NCBI RefSeq assembly: GCF_006517255.1
Contig: NZ_CP041185.1
Location: 4,836,001 to 4,900,000 of the forward strand
DNA length: 64,000 nucleotides
Source of the DNA: Janthinobacterium tructae
Lineage (GTDB): Bacteria > Pseudomonadota > Gammaproteobacteria > Burkholderiales > Burkholderiaceae_D
Direction of reading: 5' to 3'
The notes beneath the pieces were generated by a model, which had not been told where the DNA came from, ran no database searches, and saw only the letters and a list, made by a program, of their open reading frames with translations. Position numbers and translations under genes: made by a program. Shown piece by piece: positions 9,001-21,096 of the stretch (positions within the stretch are counted from its first letter, which is position 1; every line of letters starts with the position of its first letter).

Positions 9001-9669
9001 TCAAAGCTGGCGCTGCTCGATGATGCCGTTGCGCAGGGCAAGATGGACGAGGGCGGCGGGGCCGGGCACGTCGAGCTTTTCCTTGATGCACGTCTGGTGG
9101 TTGGCCACCGTCTTGCTGCTCACGTGCAGCAGGCGGGCGCAGTCGGCGGCGCTGCGGCCTTCGGCCAGCAGGCGGAAGATTTCGAATTCGCGCTGGCTCA
9201 GGCTGCTCAAGCGCTGCGCTTCCATGCTGGCCGTGCCCTGCAGCACGCCGGGCGCGCTGTGCGGGTCCAGGTAGCGCCGGCCTGCGTGGGCGGCGCGCAC
9301 GGCGGCGACCAGGTGTTCCGGGTCTGCCTGCTTGCTGACGAAGCCGCAGGCGCCGCCGTCAAACGCGCGCGCGATCAGCTGCGGCGTGTCGTGCATGGAA
9401 AACACCAGCACGCGGGCAGCGGCGTCGCGCGCGAGCAGCTTGCGCAGCAATTCCAGGCCGCCGATGCCGGGCATGGACAGATCCGTGACACACACGTCGG
9501 GCGCCTGCTCCAGGTACAGGCCATACGCCGTTTCGCCATTGCCTGCCTCGGCCACGACGGCGATGTCGCCGCCCTGTTCCAGCAGGCGCCGGTAGCCCGT
9601 GCGCACCACCGGATGGTCGTCCACCAGCATGACGCGGATCGGCTGCAGGGCGTTGTGTATGGCGTTCAT
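9001..9669 (-). CDS. NarL/FixJ family response regulator
   Basis: A 222-residue response regulator with an N-terminal receiver (VMLVDDHPVVRTGYRRLL, phospho-acceptor Asp in VCVTDLSMPG, conserved Lys in FVSKQADPE) and a C-terminal LuxR-type HTH (LSQREFEIFRLLAEGRSAADCARLLHVSSKTVANH). It is a DNA-binding output protein. Its start codon overlaps the stop of the kinase gene by 4 nt (ATGA), so the pair is translationally coupled. Targets are unknown. The gene ends 4 nt short of the convergent TonB receptor gene. Confidence 0.93.
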   Translation of the reverse strand: MNAIHNALQPIRVMLVDDHPVVRTGYRRLLEQGGDIAVVAEAGNGETAYGLYLEQAPDVCVTDLSMPGIGGLELLRKLLARDAAARVLVFSMHDTPQLIARAFDGGACGFVSKQADPEHLVAAVRAAHAGRRYLDPHSAPGVLQGTASMEAQRLSSLSQREFEIFRLLAEGRSAADCARLLHVSSKTVANHQTCIKEKLDVPGPAALVHLALRNGIIEQRQL

Positions 9670-10574
9670 GCCGCGCACCGTGCTGTCAGCGCCACTTCGA
9701 TGCGCAAGCCGTTGCCCAGCGCACTGATCCAGCGGATATGGCCGCGCAGGCCGGCGACTCTTTCACGCATACCCAACATGCCGAAGCCGGGATCCTGCTG
9801 CCTGTCCTGGCACAAGCCCCGGCCATTGTCTTCGATGGCCAGGTGCAGCAAGCCGTGCGCATCGGCGCGCAATTCCACGGTGGCCTGGTCGGCGCCCGCG
9901 TGGCGCGCCACATTCGTCAAGCCTTCCTGCACCAGGCGGTAGATGGCCGTGGCGATGCTGTCGTCGAGGTCGGCGGGGATGGCGTGCGGCGTAAAACGGC
10001 AGGCGATGTCGTGCTGCTGGGCCCAGCTGTCGCACAGCGTCTGCAGGGCCGCTTCCAGGCCAAGGCTGTCGAGCACGGGCGGGCGCAGCCGGTGCAGCAT
10101 GCTGCGCACCATCGCATGCAGCGCTTCCGCGGAGCGGGCGATGCTGGCGGCGCAGGCTTGCACGTTCGCCTGGTCGCCATCGCGCGCGCGCAGGATGTAG
10201 CTGGCGGCGGCGCGGATGGCCGTGCAGTCCTGACCCACTTCATCGTGCAGCTCGCGCGCCAGCGCGCAGCGTTCCTCTTCCTGCGCGTGCAGCAGGCGCT
10301 GCGTGAGCGCGCGGTTTTGCGCCAGCAGCAGCGCCACCTGGCGTCCGCGCCAGACGGCAAAGCCGGCCAGCGCCAGCACCAGCAGCAGCAGGCTCAGGGC
10401 CAATTCATCGAGTTGCCAGTGCTCCTGGCGCCAGAGGACGCGCGTCAGCCGTTCGGCCAGGTCCAGCCTGGCGGCCAGCAGGAAAAAAGCCAGCGCCAGC
10501 GCGCAGCACACGATGCTGCGCCAGGCCGGCCGCGTGCCTGAGCGGCCGCTGCCGGCCAGTTGATAGTGTTCCAT
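9666..10574 (-). CDS. NarX/DegS-type sensor histidine kinase
   Basis: A 302-residue membrane kinase. Two hydrophobic segments (about residues 20-35 and 60-78) anchor it with a very short periplasmic loop. The HisKA_3 dimerisation box is RCALARELHDEVGQDCTAIR with the phospho-acceptor His in ELHDE, and the HATPase domain shows the N-box (LVQEGLTNVARHA) and DNGRG. With almost no periplasmic domain it probably senses a membrane or cytoplasmic cue. Start: ATG at 10574, preceded by AGGGAG; a longer frame to 10781 has no family-like sequence. It phosphorylates the response regulator encoded immediately downstream. Confidence 0.9.
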   Translation of the reverse strand: MEHYQLAGSGRSGTRPAWRSIVCCALALAFFLLAARLDLAERLTRVLWRQEHWQLDELALSLLLLVLALAGFAVWRGRQVALLLAQNRALTQRLLHAQEEERCALARELHDEVGQDCTAIRAAASYILRARDGDQANVQACAASIARSAEALHAMVRSMLHRLRPPVLDSLGLEAALQTLCDSWAQQHDIACRFTPHAIPADLDDSIATAIYRLVQEGLTNVARHAGADQATVELRADAHGLLHLAIEDNGRGLCQDRQQDPGFGMLGMRERVAGLRGHIRWISALGNGLRIEVALTARCAA

Positions 10575-11010
10575 GATGCGGCTCCCTGAGCACGGTCGAT
10601 TCCCTTGTTGTGCAAGCTTCATGCCATCGGCACTGGGGGCGCAGGGGGCGTCTGACGGAGCGCCGGCAGACCAGGCACTGTTCCAGGATGGAACAGGTGT
10701 ACCGCGATGTGACGCAGAGGACGACGCGGCAAGCGCGGTTTTCGAGCTTATCTGAAGTCGGGCCGGCCCGTTGGCGCGCACGTCAATCGCGTGATGCGTT
10801 GTGGTTCAAATGTAACGTTGAGATTGCTCAATCTTTCATAGATAAAACAAAACAAAGTTTCGTGGACTTAGATAAAAAATAAATAAATGATATTAAAAAT
10901 ATGATATTTGTTTTATGCGATTTGCTATATTTGTTGACACTTTTGTCAAAAAGCTGAAAGCGGGCGCCAGACCTGTCGACCTATCTATCCACAACATACA
11001 AGGGAATAGA
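10575..11010. other. Long intergenic region with an AT-rich island
   Basis: This 436-nt gap holds no credible gene. The half near the kinase has ordinary high GC. From about 10800 to 10935 the base composition falls sharply (many A/T runs, e.g. around 10870-10915), followed by the dyad TTGACA-CTTT-TGTCAA at 10933-10948. It leads to the PEP-CTERM and subtilase genes and probably contains their promoter and regulatory sites. I could not identify a convincing -10/-35 pair. Confidence 0.6.
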
Positions 11011-11826
11011 ATGAAACGTTTATCACATGCGCGGGTATCGCCCGCCAGCGTCAATCCGCCCGCTACCCGCGGTCGCTCCACCGTTTTTGCCGCGCTGGCC
11101 ACCTTGTCCGTGCTGGCTTCGGCGCCGGCCATGGCCAGCGTACTGAGCTTCGACACGCTGCGTCCCGATATCTATGAAAGCGGCCAGACGCTCAATACGT
11201 CGAGCTACAATCTGCTGTTCCTGGCCGACCCGACCACGGCGGCCGGCGGCGGCATCAGCGGCGTGGGCGCCATCCTCGATGGCAGCGTGGTATCGTCGTG
11301 CGATATCGCCGCCTGCCCGCAAGGCGCCAGCGGCAACTACCTGGCCATCCTCAACGATGGCGGCGTGAACTTCTCGCGTGCCGACCACCAGGCATTCACC
11401 CTGGCCGGTTTCGACTATGCCTTCATCGCGCCCGTGTCCGGCCTGCCCGACATGCAGTGGGGCCAGCTGCAGCTGAGCGGCACCCTCAGCAACGGCCAGG
11501 TAATCAGCACTTCGTGGGCGTTTCCGGGCCAGGGCAGCGATGGCAATTACCATTTCCAAAGCGCTTCCCTGCTCAGCGGCTTTGGCAACTACGCCTTCAC
11601 GGGCCTGACCTTCAACGCCTGCATCTTCAACGAGACGGGCGCGTGCAGCAATTCCCTCGATTTCCCCGCCTTTAACCAGGGCCAGTTCGCGCTCGACAAT
11701 ATCAATATCAGCGCCGTGCCGGAACCGTCGACCTACATGCTGATGCTGGCCGGCCTTGGCGCCATCGGCATGCTGTCGCGCCGCCGCGCGGGCAAGTTCG
11801 CAGCTTCCACCGTGCAAGGAGCATGA
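11011..11826 (+). CDS. PEP-CTERM sorting domain protein
   Basis: A 271-residue exported protein. The N-terminus has a long basic region then a hydrophobic core ending ASAPAMA, and the C-terminus carries a textbook exosortase signal: VPEPSTYMLMLAGLGAIGML followed by SRRRAG. Such proteins are cut and transferred by an exosortase of the XrtA/EpsH type and usually belong to extracellular matrix production. The body is Gly/Ser/Asn rich with one pair of close Cys and no catalytic motif. AAGGGA precedes the ATG by 5 nt. The stop codon is followed after 1 nt by the subtilase start, so the two are an operon. Confidence 0.88.
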   Translation: MKRLSHARVSPASVNPPATRGRSTVFAALATLSVLASAPAMASVLSFDTLRPDIYESGQTLNTSSYNLLFLADPTTAAGGGISGVGAILDGSVVSSCDIAACPQGASGNYLAILNDGGVNFSRADHQAFTLAGFDYAFIAPVSGLPDMQWGQLQLSGTLSNGQVISTSWAFPGQGSDGNYHFQSASLLSGFGNYAFTGLTFNACIFNETGACSNSLDFPAFNQGQFALDNINISAVPEPSTYMLMLAGLGAIGMLSRRRAGKFAASTVQGA

Positions 11827-11827
11827 G

Positions 11828-14992
<3,165 letters not shown>

Positions 14993-15013
14993 GCCGTTCT
15001 TTGCGTGAACGCA

Positions 15014-15043
15014 AGGCGTGCCTCCGGGCACGCCTTTTTTTTT
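15014..15043 (+). terminator. Intrinsic terminator after subtilase
   Basis: GGCGTGCC-TCCG-GGCACGCC forms an 8-bp perfect stem with a tetraloop, followed by nine T. It lies 22 nt after the subtilase stop. Confidence 0.93.
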
Positions 15044-15151
15044 ATTCACTCATCCCCGTTCGGGAGGAATAGCGCTTGCGCGCCGGCAAAGCCATCGGTA
15101 TCTTGTCGGATAGCCATGGCTTTGTGCCCTGGCATTCTTGGGGAGTCGCGC

Positions 15152-15769
15152 GTGACCAGTTTCCGCACCAATACCGACCGCCTGCTGGAAGTGCGCCTGC
15201 AGGATGAAAAAGTGCTGGCGATTGCCGGCGCCATGGTCGCCTATACGGGCAGCATCAAATTTGAAAAATCCTTGCTCGGCGGCGAGGGCATCTTCGGCGC
15301 GCTCAAGCGCAAGGTGACGAACGAAGGCATGCAGCTGATGCAGGCTTCAGGCAGCGGCACGGTGTTTTTCGCGCAGAATGCGGCCGAGATCACCGTCATG
15401 GCGCTGGCCGGCGAAAAGCTGACCATCGAAAGCAGCAGCCTGCTGGCCTACGACACCAGTCTGAAGACGGGCACCAGCTTTGCGGGCCTGCGCGGCGCCA
15501 GCTCGGGCCAGGGCCTGTTTTCCACCACCGTCGAAGGCCATGGCAACCTGGCTGTCATTTCGCGCGGCAACCTGATCATGCTGGAAGTGACGCCCGCGCA
15601 CCCGCTGCGCGTGGACCCGGACGCCTTCGTCGGCTTCAAGGGCGATATCCGCCAGGAATTCGTTTTTGATGTCAACTGGCGCACCATGATCGGCCAGAGC
15701 TCGGGCGAATCGTACCAGCATAAATTCACCGGCCAGGGCGTGGTGTTCATCCAGCCCGCCGAACGTTAA
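15152..15769 (+). CDS. AIM24 family protein (first of three)
   Basis: A 205-residue beta-rich protein of the AIM24/TIGR00266 family, named after a yeast mitochondrial protein; bacterial function is poorly defined. Family-like features are the early segment VLAIAGAMVAYTGSIKF, the central FFAQNAAEITVM, and the C-terminal GQSSGESYQHKFTGQGVVFI. No signal peptide or membrane segment, so it should be cytoplasmic. I start at GTG 15152 because GGGGAG precedes it by 7 nt; an in-frame ATG at 15116 has no good ribosome-binding site. It heads a run of three related genes with gaps of 17 and 3 nt. Confidence 0.85.
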   Translation: MTSFRTNTDRLLEVRLQDEKVLAIAGAMVAYTGSIKFEKSLLGGEGIFGALKRKVTNEGMQLMQASGSGTVFFAQNAAEITVMALAGEKLTIESSSLLAYDTSLKTGTSFAGLRGASSGQGLFSTTVEGHGNLAVISRGNLIMLEVTPAHPLRVDPDAFVGFKGDIRQEFVFDVNWRTMIGQSSGESYQHKFTGQGVVFIQPAER

Positions 15770-15786
15770 GTCAGCGAGGACCCGCG

Positions 15787-16428
15787 ATGCCTGTCTATCA
15801 GCAGATCAATGAAAAGATGCTTGAGGTCAAACTCGGCAATGAAGAAGTGTTTGCCCGCAAGGGCGCCATGGTGTCTTACCAGGGCGATGTGGCGTTCAGC
15901 CGCTCCTTCCTGGCCGGCCAGGGCGTGCAAAGCCTGGCCATGCGCGCCGTCACGAGCGAGGGTTATGCCCTGATGTCGGCGCGCGGCACGGGCAGCGTGT
16001 TTTATGCGCAGGGCGGTCTGTTCGTTACCATCGTGCCCGTGCGCGGCGAAACGTTCTATGTGGAAAGCGACTCCCTGCTGGCCTTCGATGCGCGTCTGAC
16101 GGCCGGCACCATGTTCCTCGGCAACCAGGGCGGCGTCCAGGGCGTGGTGCGCGGCATGGCCTCGGGCCAGGGTTTGTTTACCACCACCTTGCAAGGCACG
16201 GGCGAAGTGGCGATTTTGTCGGACGGCAATGCCATTGGCTTGCCCGTCACGTCGGACGTGCCCGTGTTTGTCGACCCGCAAGCATATATCGGCCACACGG
16301 GCCAGCTGAGCTCGACCATCGTCACGGACCTGAACTGGAAAACCTTCGTCGGCCAGGCGTCCGGCGAATCCTACCAGGTGAAGTTCACGGGCCAGGGCAC
16401 GGTCTACATCCAAGCGAGCGAAAGGTAA
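15787..16428 (+). CDS. AIM24 family protein (second of three)
   Basis: A 213-residue AIM24-family protein, clearly a paralogue of the gene before it: both share the K-A-M-V-(A/S)-Y segment near residue 30, a SGQGLF(S/T)TT stretch in the middle, and a C-terminus of the form GQ-SGESYQ-KFTGQG. It starts 17 nt after the first paralogue and ends 3 nt before the third. Cytoplasmic, no catalytic residues that I can point to. Biochemical role unknown. Confidence 0.87.
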   Translation: MPVYQQINEKMLEVKLGNEEVFARKGAMVSYQGDVAFSRSFLAGQGVQSLAMRAVTSEGYALMSARGTGSVFYAQGGLFVTIVPVRGETFYVESDSLLAFDARLTAGTMFLGNQGGVQGVVRGMASGQGLFTTTLQGTGEVAILSDGNAIGLPVTSDVPVFVDPQAYIGHTGQLSSTIVTDLNWKTFVGQASGESYQVKFTGQGTVYIQASER

Positions 16429-16431
16429 GCC

Positions 16432-17169
16432 ATGACGATTTACAACCCCGATACCTTGCCGAAGAACGATAACCTGAACCGTTTTTCGTATGTCATCGAC
16501 GTCAAGGAACAGATATTCATTCGCAAGGGCAAGATGATCGCCTTCTATGGCGAGCTGCGCTTCGAAGCCATGGGCAGCAGTGTGCTCGACTTGATCGTGC
16601 GCAATGCCTTCAATGCGCCCAAGTATGTGCACCACTTTGTCGTGGCGCAAGGCCAGGGCCAGTTGATCCTGGGCGATAACGGCAACGACCTGGCGTGCTA
16701 CGACCTGGACAACGCCAACATGACCATCCGCGCGAAAAACCTGCTGGGTTTTACCAAGGATGTGATTTGCCAGGAATCGACCCTGCCCGGCTACCTGACG
16801 ATGATAGGCACCGGTAAAGTGATCGCCTCGTCGAACGGCCCCGTGCATTTCCTGGAATTGCCGTGCCGCGTGGACGAGCAGGCCGTGCTGGGCTGGGCCG
16901 ATTGCCCCAGCCCTTCGTATCACTACGATTACGCCCACGTGCAGGGCTGGGCCTCGGCCGCCGGCGCACTCACGGGTTTTACCCTGTCGGGCGAGGAAAA
17001 GCAGATCGACTTCACGGGCGCCGGCACGGTGCTGGTGCAGTCGTCCGAACTGGACGTGACGGGCAGCTCGGCCCTGATGCAGCTGCTGGCGCAACTGCCG
17101 CTGCTGGGCAAGGAAGACCTCGGTACCTTGAGTCTTTCCGTCCAGCAGCAGATGAAGGACAATCGTTAA
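16432..17169 (+). CDS. AIM24 family protein (third of three)
   Basis: A 245-residue, more diverged AIM24-family protein. It keeps the early IRKGKMIAFYGELRFEAMG segment and the C-terminal FTGAGTVLVQSSEL that matches the end of the other two, but adds a 35-residue tail with a Leu-rich segment (ALMQLLAQLPLLGKEDLGT) that the others lack. The ATG lies 3 nt after the second gene's stop, pointing to translational coupling. The tail may mediate a contact among the three products; this is inference. Confidence 0.83.
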   Translation: MTIYNPDTLPKNDNLNRFSYVIDVKEQIFIRKGKMIAFYGELRFEAMGSSVLDLIVRNAFNAPKYVHHFVVAQGQGQLILGDNGNDLACYDLDNANMTIRAKNLLGFTKDVICQESTLPGYLTMIGTGKVIASSNGPVHFLELPCRVDEQAVLGWADCPSPSYHYDYAHVQGWASAAGALTGFTLSGEEKQIDFTGAGTVLVQSSELDVTGSSALMQLLAQLPLLGKEDLGTLSLSVQQQMKDNR

Positions 17170-17189
17170 GACTAGGAAGTCCAGAGTTC

Positions 17190-17299
17190 CTGACAGAACC
17201 GTAGCGAGCGGAAGGGAGAGGTAGCCGAGAAGCGCAACCGTACTAAAGTACGGTGAGCATCGCAGGCTGCCTATACCGACGCGCAGTAGGTTCGGTCAG
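17190..17299. repeat. Long imperfect palindrome in convergent gap
   Basis: The gap between the third AIM24 gene and the convergent crotonase is almost wholly a nested imperfect palindrome. The outer arms are CTGACAGAACC (17190-17200) and GGTTCGGTCAG (17289-17299), with one mismatch, and the apex is CCGTACT-AA-AGTACGG (17238-17253). It may be a bidirectional terminator or a copy of a dispersed repeat. It is unrelated in sequence to the GTAGGTCGG repeats. Confidence 0.7.
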
Positions 17300-17303
17300 G
17301 TAC

Positions 17304-18107
17304 TCAAGGCCGCGCCCAGCTGGGCGTCCGTTTTTCAAGGAAGGCGCTCACGCCTTCGTTTGCATCCTCTTCCATCATGTTGCGTGCCATCACGTCGCCC
17401 GCATACGCATACGCGTCGTCCAGCGGCAGCTGGCGCTGCCGGTAGAACATGGCCTTGCCGTAGCGGATGGCTGTCGGGCTTTTTGCCATGATTTGCTGCG
17501 CCAGCCGCGCCACGGCCTCGTCGAGCGCCGTGTCGGCCACCGTTTCATTGACCAGGCCCCAGTCGGCGGCCGTATCGGCGTCGATGAAGCGGCCCGTCAC
17601 CAGCATGTCGAAGGCACGTTTGGGCGACACATTGCGCGACAGGGCCACCGATGGCGTGGCGCAGAACAGGCCCACGTTGATGCCGGAGACGGCAAAACGG
17701 GCGGACGCGCCCGCCACGGCCAGGTCGCAGCTGGCGACTAACTGGCAGCCGGCTGCCGTGGCGATGCCGTGCACGCGGGCAATTACGGGCACGGGCAAGG
17801 CCTGGATGGCTTGCATCACGCGCGAGCATTGCGCGAACAGGGTTTGATAATAGTCAAGCTGGCGCGTGGCCTGCATCTGGCGCAAGTCGTGGCCCGCGCA
17901 AAAGGCCTTGCCTTCGGCGGCCAGCACCACGCAGCGCACGTGCGGCTGCTGCGCGATGGTATCGAACGCTTCTTGCAGCGCCGCCAGCATGGCTTCCGAC
18001 AGGGCATTGAATTGCAGGGGGCGGTTCAGGCGCAGGGTGACCAGGCCATCGTGCTCTTCGCGCAGCACCAGCGGTGCGTTGTCTTGGGTATCGGGTATTG
18101 CGGTCAT
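17304..18107 (-). CDS. Enoyl-CoA hydratase/isomerase family protein (ECHDC3-like)
   Basis: A 267-residue crotonase-fold protein. The first oxyanion-hole motif is KAFCAGHDLRQM (about 68-80) and the second is ATAAGCQLVASCDLAVAG (about 118-135). The overall pattern (GHDL, ALSRNVSPKRAFDMLVTG, RMPTAI-like KSPTAIRYGK) resembles the ECHDC3-type enoyl-CoA hydratase homologues, whose substrate is uncertain. The usual catalytic Glu pair of classical enoyl-CoA hydratases is not obvious. It stands alone, between a long palindrome and a DUF2807 gene on the same strand. Confidence 0.87.
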   Translation of the reverse strand: MTAIPDTQDNAPLVLREEHDGLVTLRLNRPLQFNALSEAMLAALQEAFDTIAQQPHVRCVVLAAEGKAFCAGHDLRQMQATRQLDYYQTLFAQCSRVMQAIQALPVPVIARVHGIATAAGCQLVASCDLAVAGASARFAVSGINVGLFCATPSVALSRNVSPKRAFDMLVTGRFIDADTAADWGLVNETVADTALDEAVARLAQQIMAKSPTAIRYGKAMFYRQRQLPLDDAYAYAGDVMARNMMEEDANEGVSAFLEKRTPSWARP

Positions 18108-18150
18108 GCGGTCTCCAGTGGCCTGATGGCCTTGTTTTTTTCAGGGGATC

Positions 18151-18780
18151 TTATTTTGCTGCGTTGACGCTGCCGATGCCGGCGATCGACTTGTGCACGA
18201 TCTTCGGCTTGCCGTAATACGTCAGTTCGCCCATGCCGCGCACCACGGCGTTCAGTTCGCCCGAGGAATACACCTTGACGGAGCCGATGCCTTCGAAATT
18301 CACATCGACGTTTTTCGCCAGCAAGGCTTTCGTATCGACTTCGCCCACGCCCTGTGCCTTCAGGCGCAGCCAGTCGACCTGGCCATCGGCGGCCAGGCGG
18401 CCCGCGCCCTTGTAGCTGATGTCGACTCTTGGGCCATTGAGCTTGGTCAGGATCTTCTCGCCCGCGCCTTCCGCGATCAGCTTGCGCAAGGTGGGCATGG
18501 TGATGATGATGCGCGGGTCGCCCTCGGTCTTCTTGATGTCCTTGTCCTTCATGGAAATTTTCAGCTCGCCATCGACCACTTCCGTGATCACGCCGCTGAG
18601 GAATTTCTGGTCGCCGCGCAGCAGCAGGCTTTGCTCCTTGCCCGATTCCACTTCGATGCTGATGGGGCCGCGGATGTCGATGGCGTTGAAGGCGGCTACC
18701 GTGCGGGTTTGCTCGTCGGCATGTGCGAGGGTGGAGAGGCAGGCGAGGGACAGGACTGACAACAGGAACAGAGGGCGCAT
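18151..18780 (-). CDS. Exported head-GIN (DUF2807) domain protein
   Basis: A 209-residue periplasmic or surface protein. A signal peptide (MRPLFLLSVLSLACLSTLAHA) precedes a DUF2807 putative auto-transporter adhesin / head-GIN domain: a beta-helix-like repetition with VAAFNAIDIRGPISIEVESG at the start and repeated G-x-G-x-V steps (GAGRLAADGQ, GVGEVDTKAL, GIGSVKVYSS, GMGELTYYGK). The C-terminus ends SIAGIGSVNAAK. AAGGAAA precedes ATG 18780. Function is unknown; the family is widespread and assigned only by fold. Confidence 0.85.
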   Translation of the reverse strand: MRPLFLLSVLSLACLSTLAHADEQTRTVAAFNAIDIRGPISIEVESGKEQSLLLRGDQKFLSGVITEVVDGELKISMKDKDIKKTEGDPRIIITMPTLRKLIAEGAGEKILTKLNGPRVDISYKGAGRLAADGQVDWLRLKAQGVGEVDTKALLAKNVDVNFEGIGSVKVYSSGELNAVVRGMGELTYYGKPKIVHKSIAGIGSVNAAK

Positions 18781-18940
18781 GGCGGTTTCCTTGAGTAGTT
18801 GATCAGTGTATTCTATTGTGCAACATCTCCATTGGGGAGAAATTTGCGATGAACGGCACAAATCGCGGCGCGGATGACAGCCGCGCGCCCGGCGCGGCGC
18901 CGTTGGGCTATGCTATGGCGTACCGCGTCCTGGAGACCAG

Positions 18941-19498
18941 ATGAAAAATTACCACAAAGAAGATTATCCCGTCGCCGATATCCGACGCTTCCTCGAACCG
19001 GGGCCGGTGGTGCTGGTCAGTTCAACGTGGAAGGGCGAGAGCGACGTCATGACCATGGCCTGGCACATGCTGATGGAATTTACGCCATCGTTGCTGGGCT
19101 GCTTCATTTCCGATGCGAACCACAGCTATGAAATGATCAAGCGCAGCATGGAATGCGTGATCAACCTGCCCACGGCCGACATGGTCGACCAGGTGGTCGC
19201 CATCGGCAATTGCAGCGGCGAAGACACGGACAAATTCACCGCCTTCGGCCTGACGCCGCAGCCGGCCGAGCTGGTGGGCGCACCGCTGATCGCCGAGTGC
19301 TACGCCAACTTCGAATGCAAGCTGGCGCAGGTGGCGGGCAATCCGAAGGGCGGCTTCTTCATCTTCGAGTGCGTGAAAGCCCACGTGGCCACCTCGCCCA
19401 AGCTGCCCGAAACCCTGCACTACCGGGGCAACGGCGAGTTCATGGTGTCGGGCCGCACGATCAGCCGCAAGAGCCTGATGAAGCCCGAAATGTTGTAG
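18941..19498 (+). CDS. Flavin reductase family protein
   Basis: A 185-residue FMN-binding split-barrel protein of the flavin reductase (DIM6/NTAB-like) group. The segment VVLVSSTWKGESDVMTMAWHM (split below family average length) is the usual flavin-contacting start, and CVINLPTADMVDQVVAIGNCSG and FECKLAQV follow as in relatives. It probably reduces or binds FMN in the cytoplasm; partner and substrate are unknown. GGAG precedes the ATG. The TAG stop is supplied by the left terminus of a REP-like repeat (GTAGGTCGG). Confidence 0.85.
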   Translation: MKNYHKEDYPVADIRRFLEPGPVVLVSSTWKGESDVMTMAWHMLMEFTPSLLGCFISDANHSYEMIKRSMECVINLPTADMVDQVVAIGNCSGEDTDKFTAFGLTPQPAELVGAPLIAECYANFECKLAQVAGNPKGGFFIFECVKAHVATSPKLPETLHYRGNGEFMVSGRTISRKSLMKPEML

Positions 19499-19543
19499 GT
19501 CGGCGTAGGTCGGATTAGGCGCAAGGCGGCGTAATCCGACAAC
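19495..19543. repeat. REP-like palindromic repeat
   Basis: A partial GTAGGTCGG (19495-19503) is followed by a full unit from 19505 that begins GTAGGTCGGATTAGGCGC and ends GGCGTAATCCGACAAC. It lies between the convergent flavin reductase and gdhA genes. The following bases ATCGTTGGC resemble the flank of the copy at 4014 (GTCGTTGGC), so the repeat unit extends beyond the palindrome. Confidence 0.85.
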
Positions 19544-19558
19544 ATCGTTGGCCGATGA

Positions 19559-20902
<1,344 letters not shown>

Positions 20903-21044
20903 CAGAATTCCATGGAGGTAATCGGTTATTTGGGCAACTATCATCGCAGATTTCGCACAAAAATGGTGCGGAAATTTGGTTTTGAGGGGTTTCTGCTACA
21001 TTTTGGGGATTTTTCAGGACGCTGCGGACGATGCGAGCGGTAAA

Positions 21045-21076
21045 CGACAACGCCAGCCCGAAGGCTGGCGTTGTCG
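21045..21076. terminator. Hairpin, likely terminator of DUF819 gene
   Basis: CGACAACGCCAGCC-CGAA-GGCTGGCGTTGTCG has a 14-bp perfect stem with a CGAA tetraloop, 20 nt after the DUF819 stop on the minus strand. The T tract on that strand is short (GTTT), so termination may be partial and gdhA may receive some readthrough. Confidence 0.75.
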
Positions 21077-21096
21077 TCATTGTGCTGCCAGGAGCG

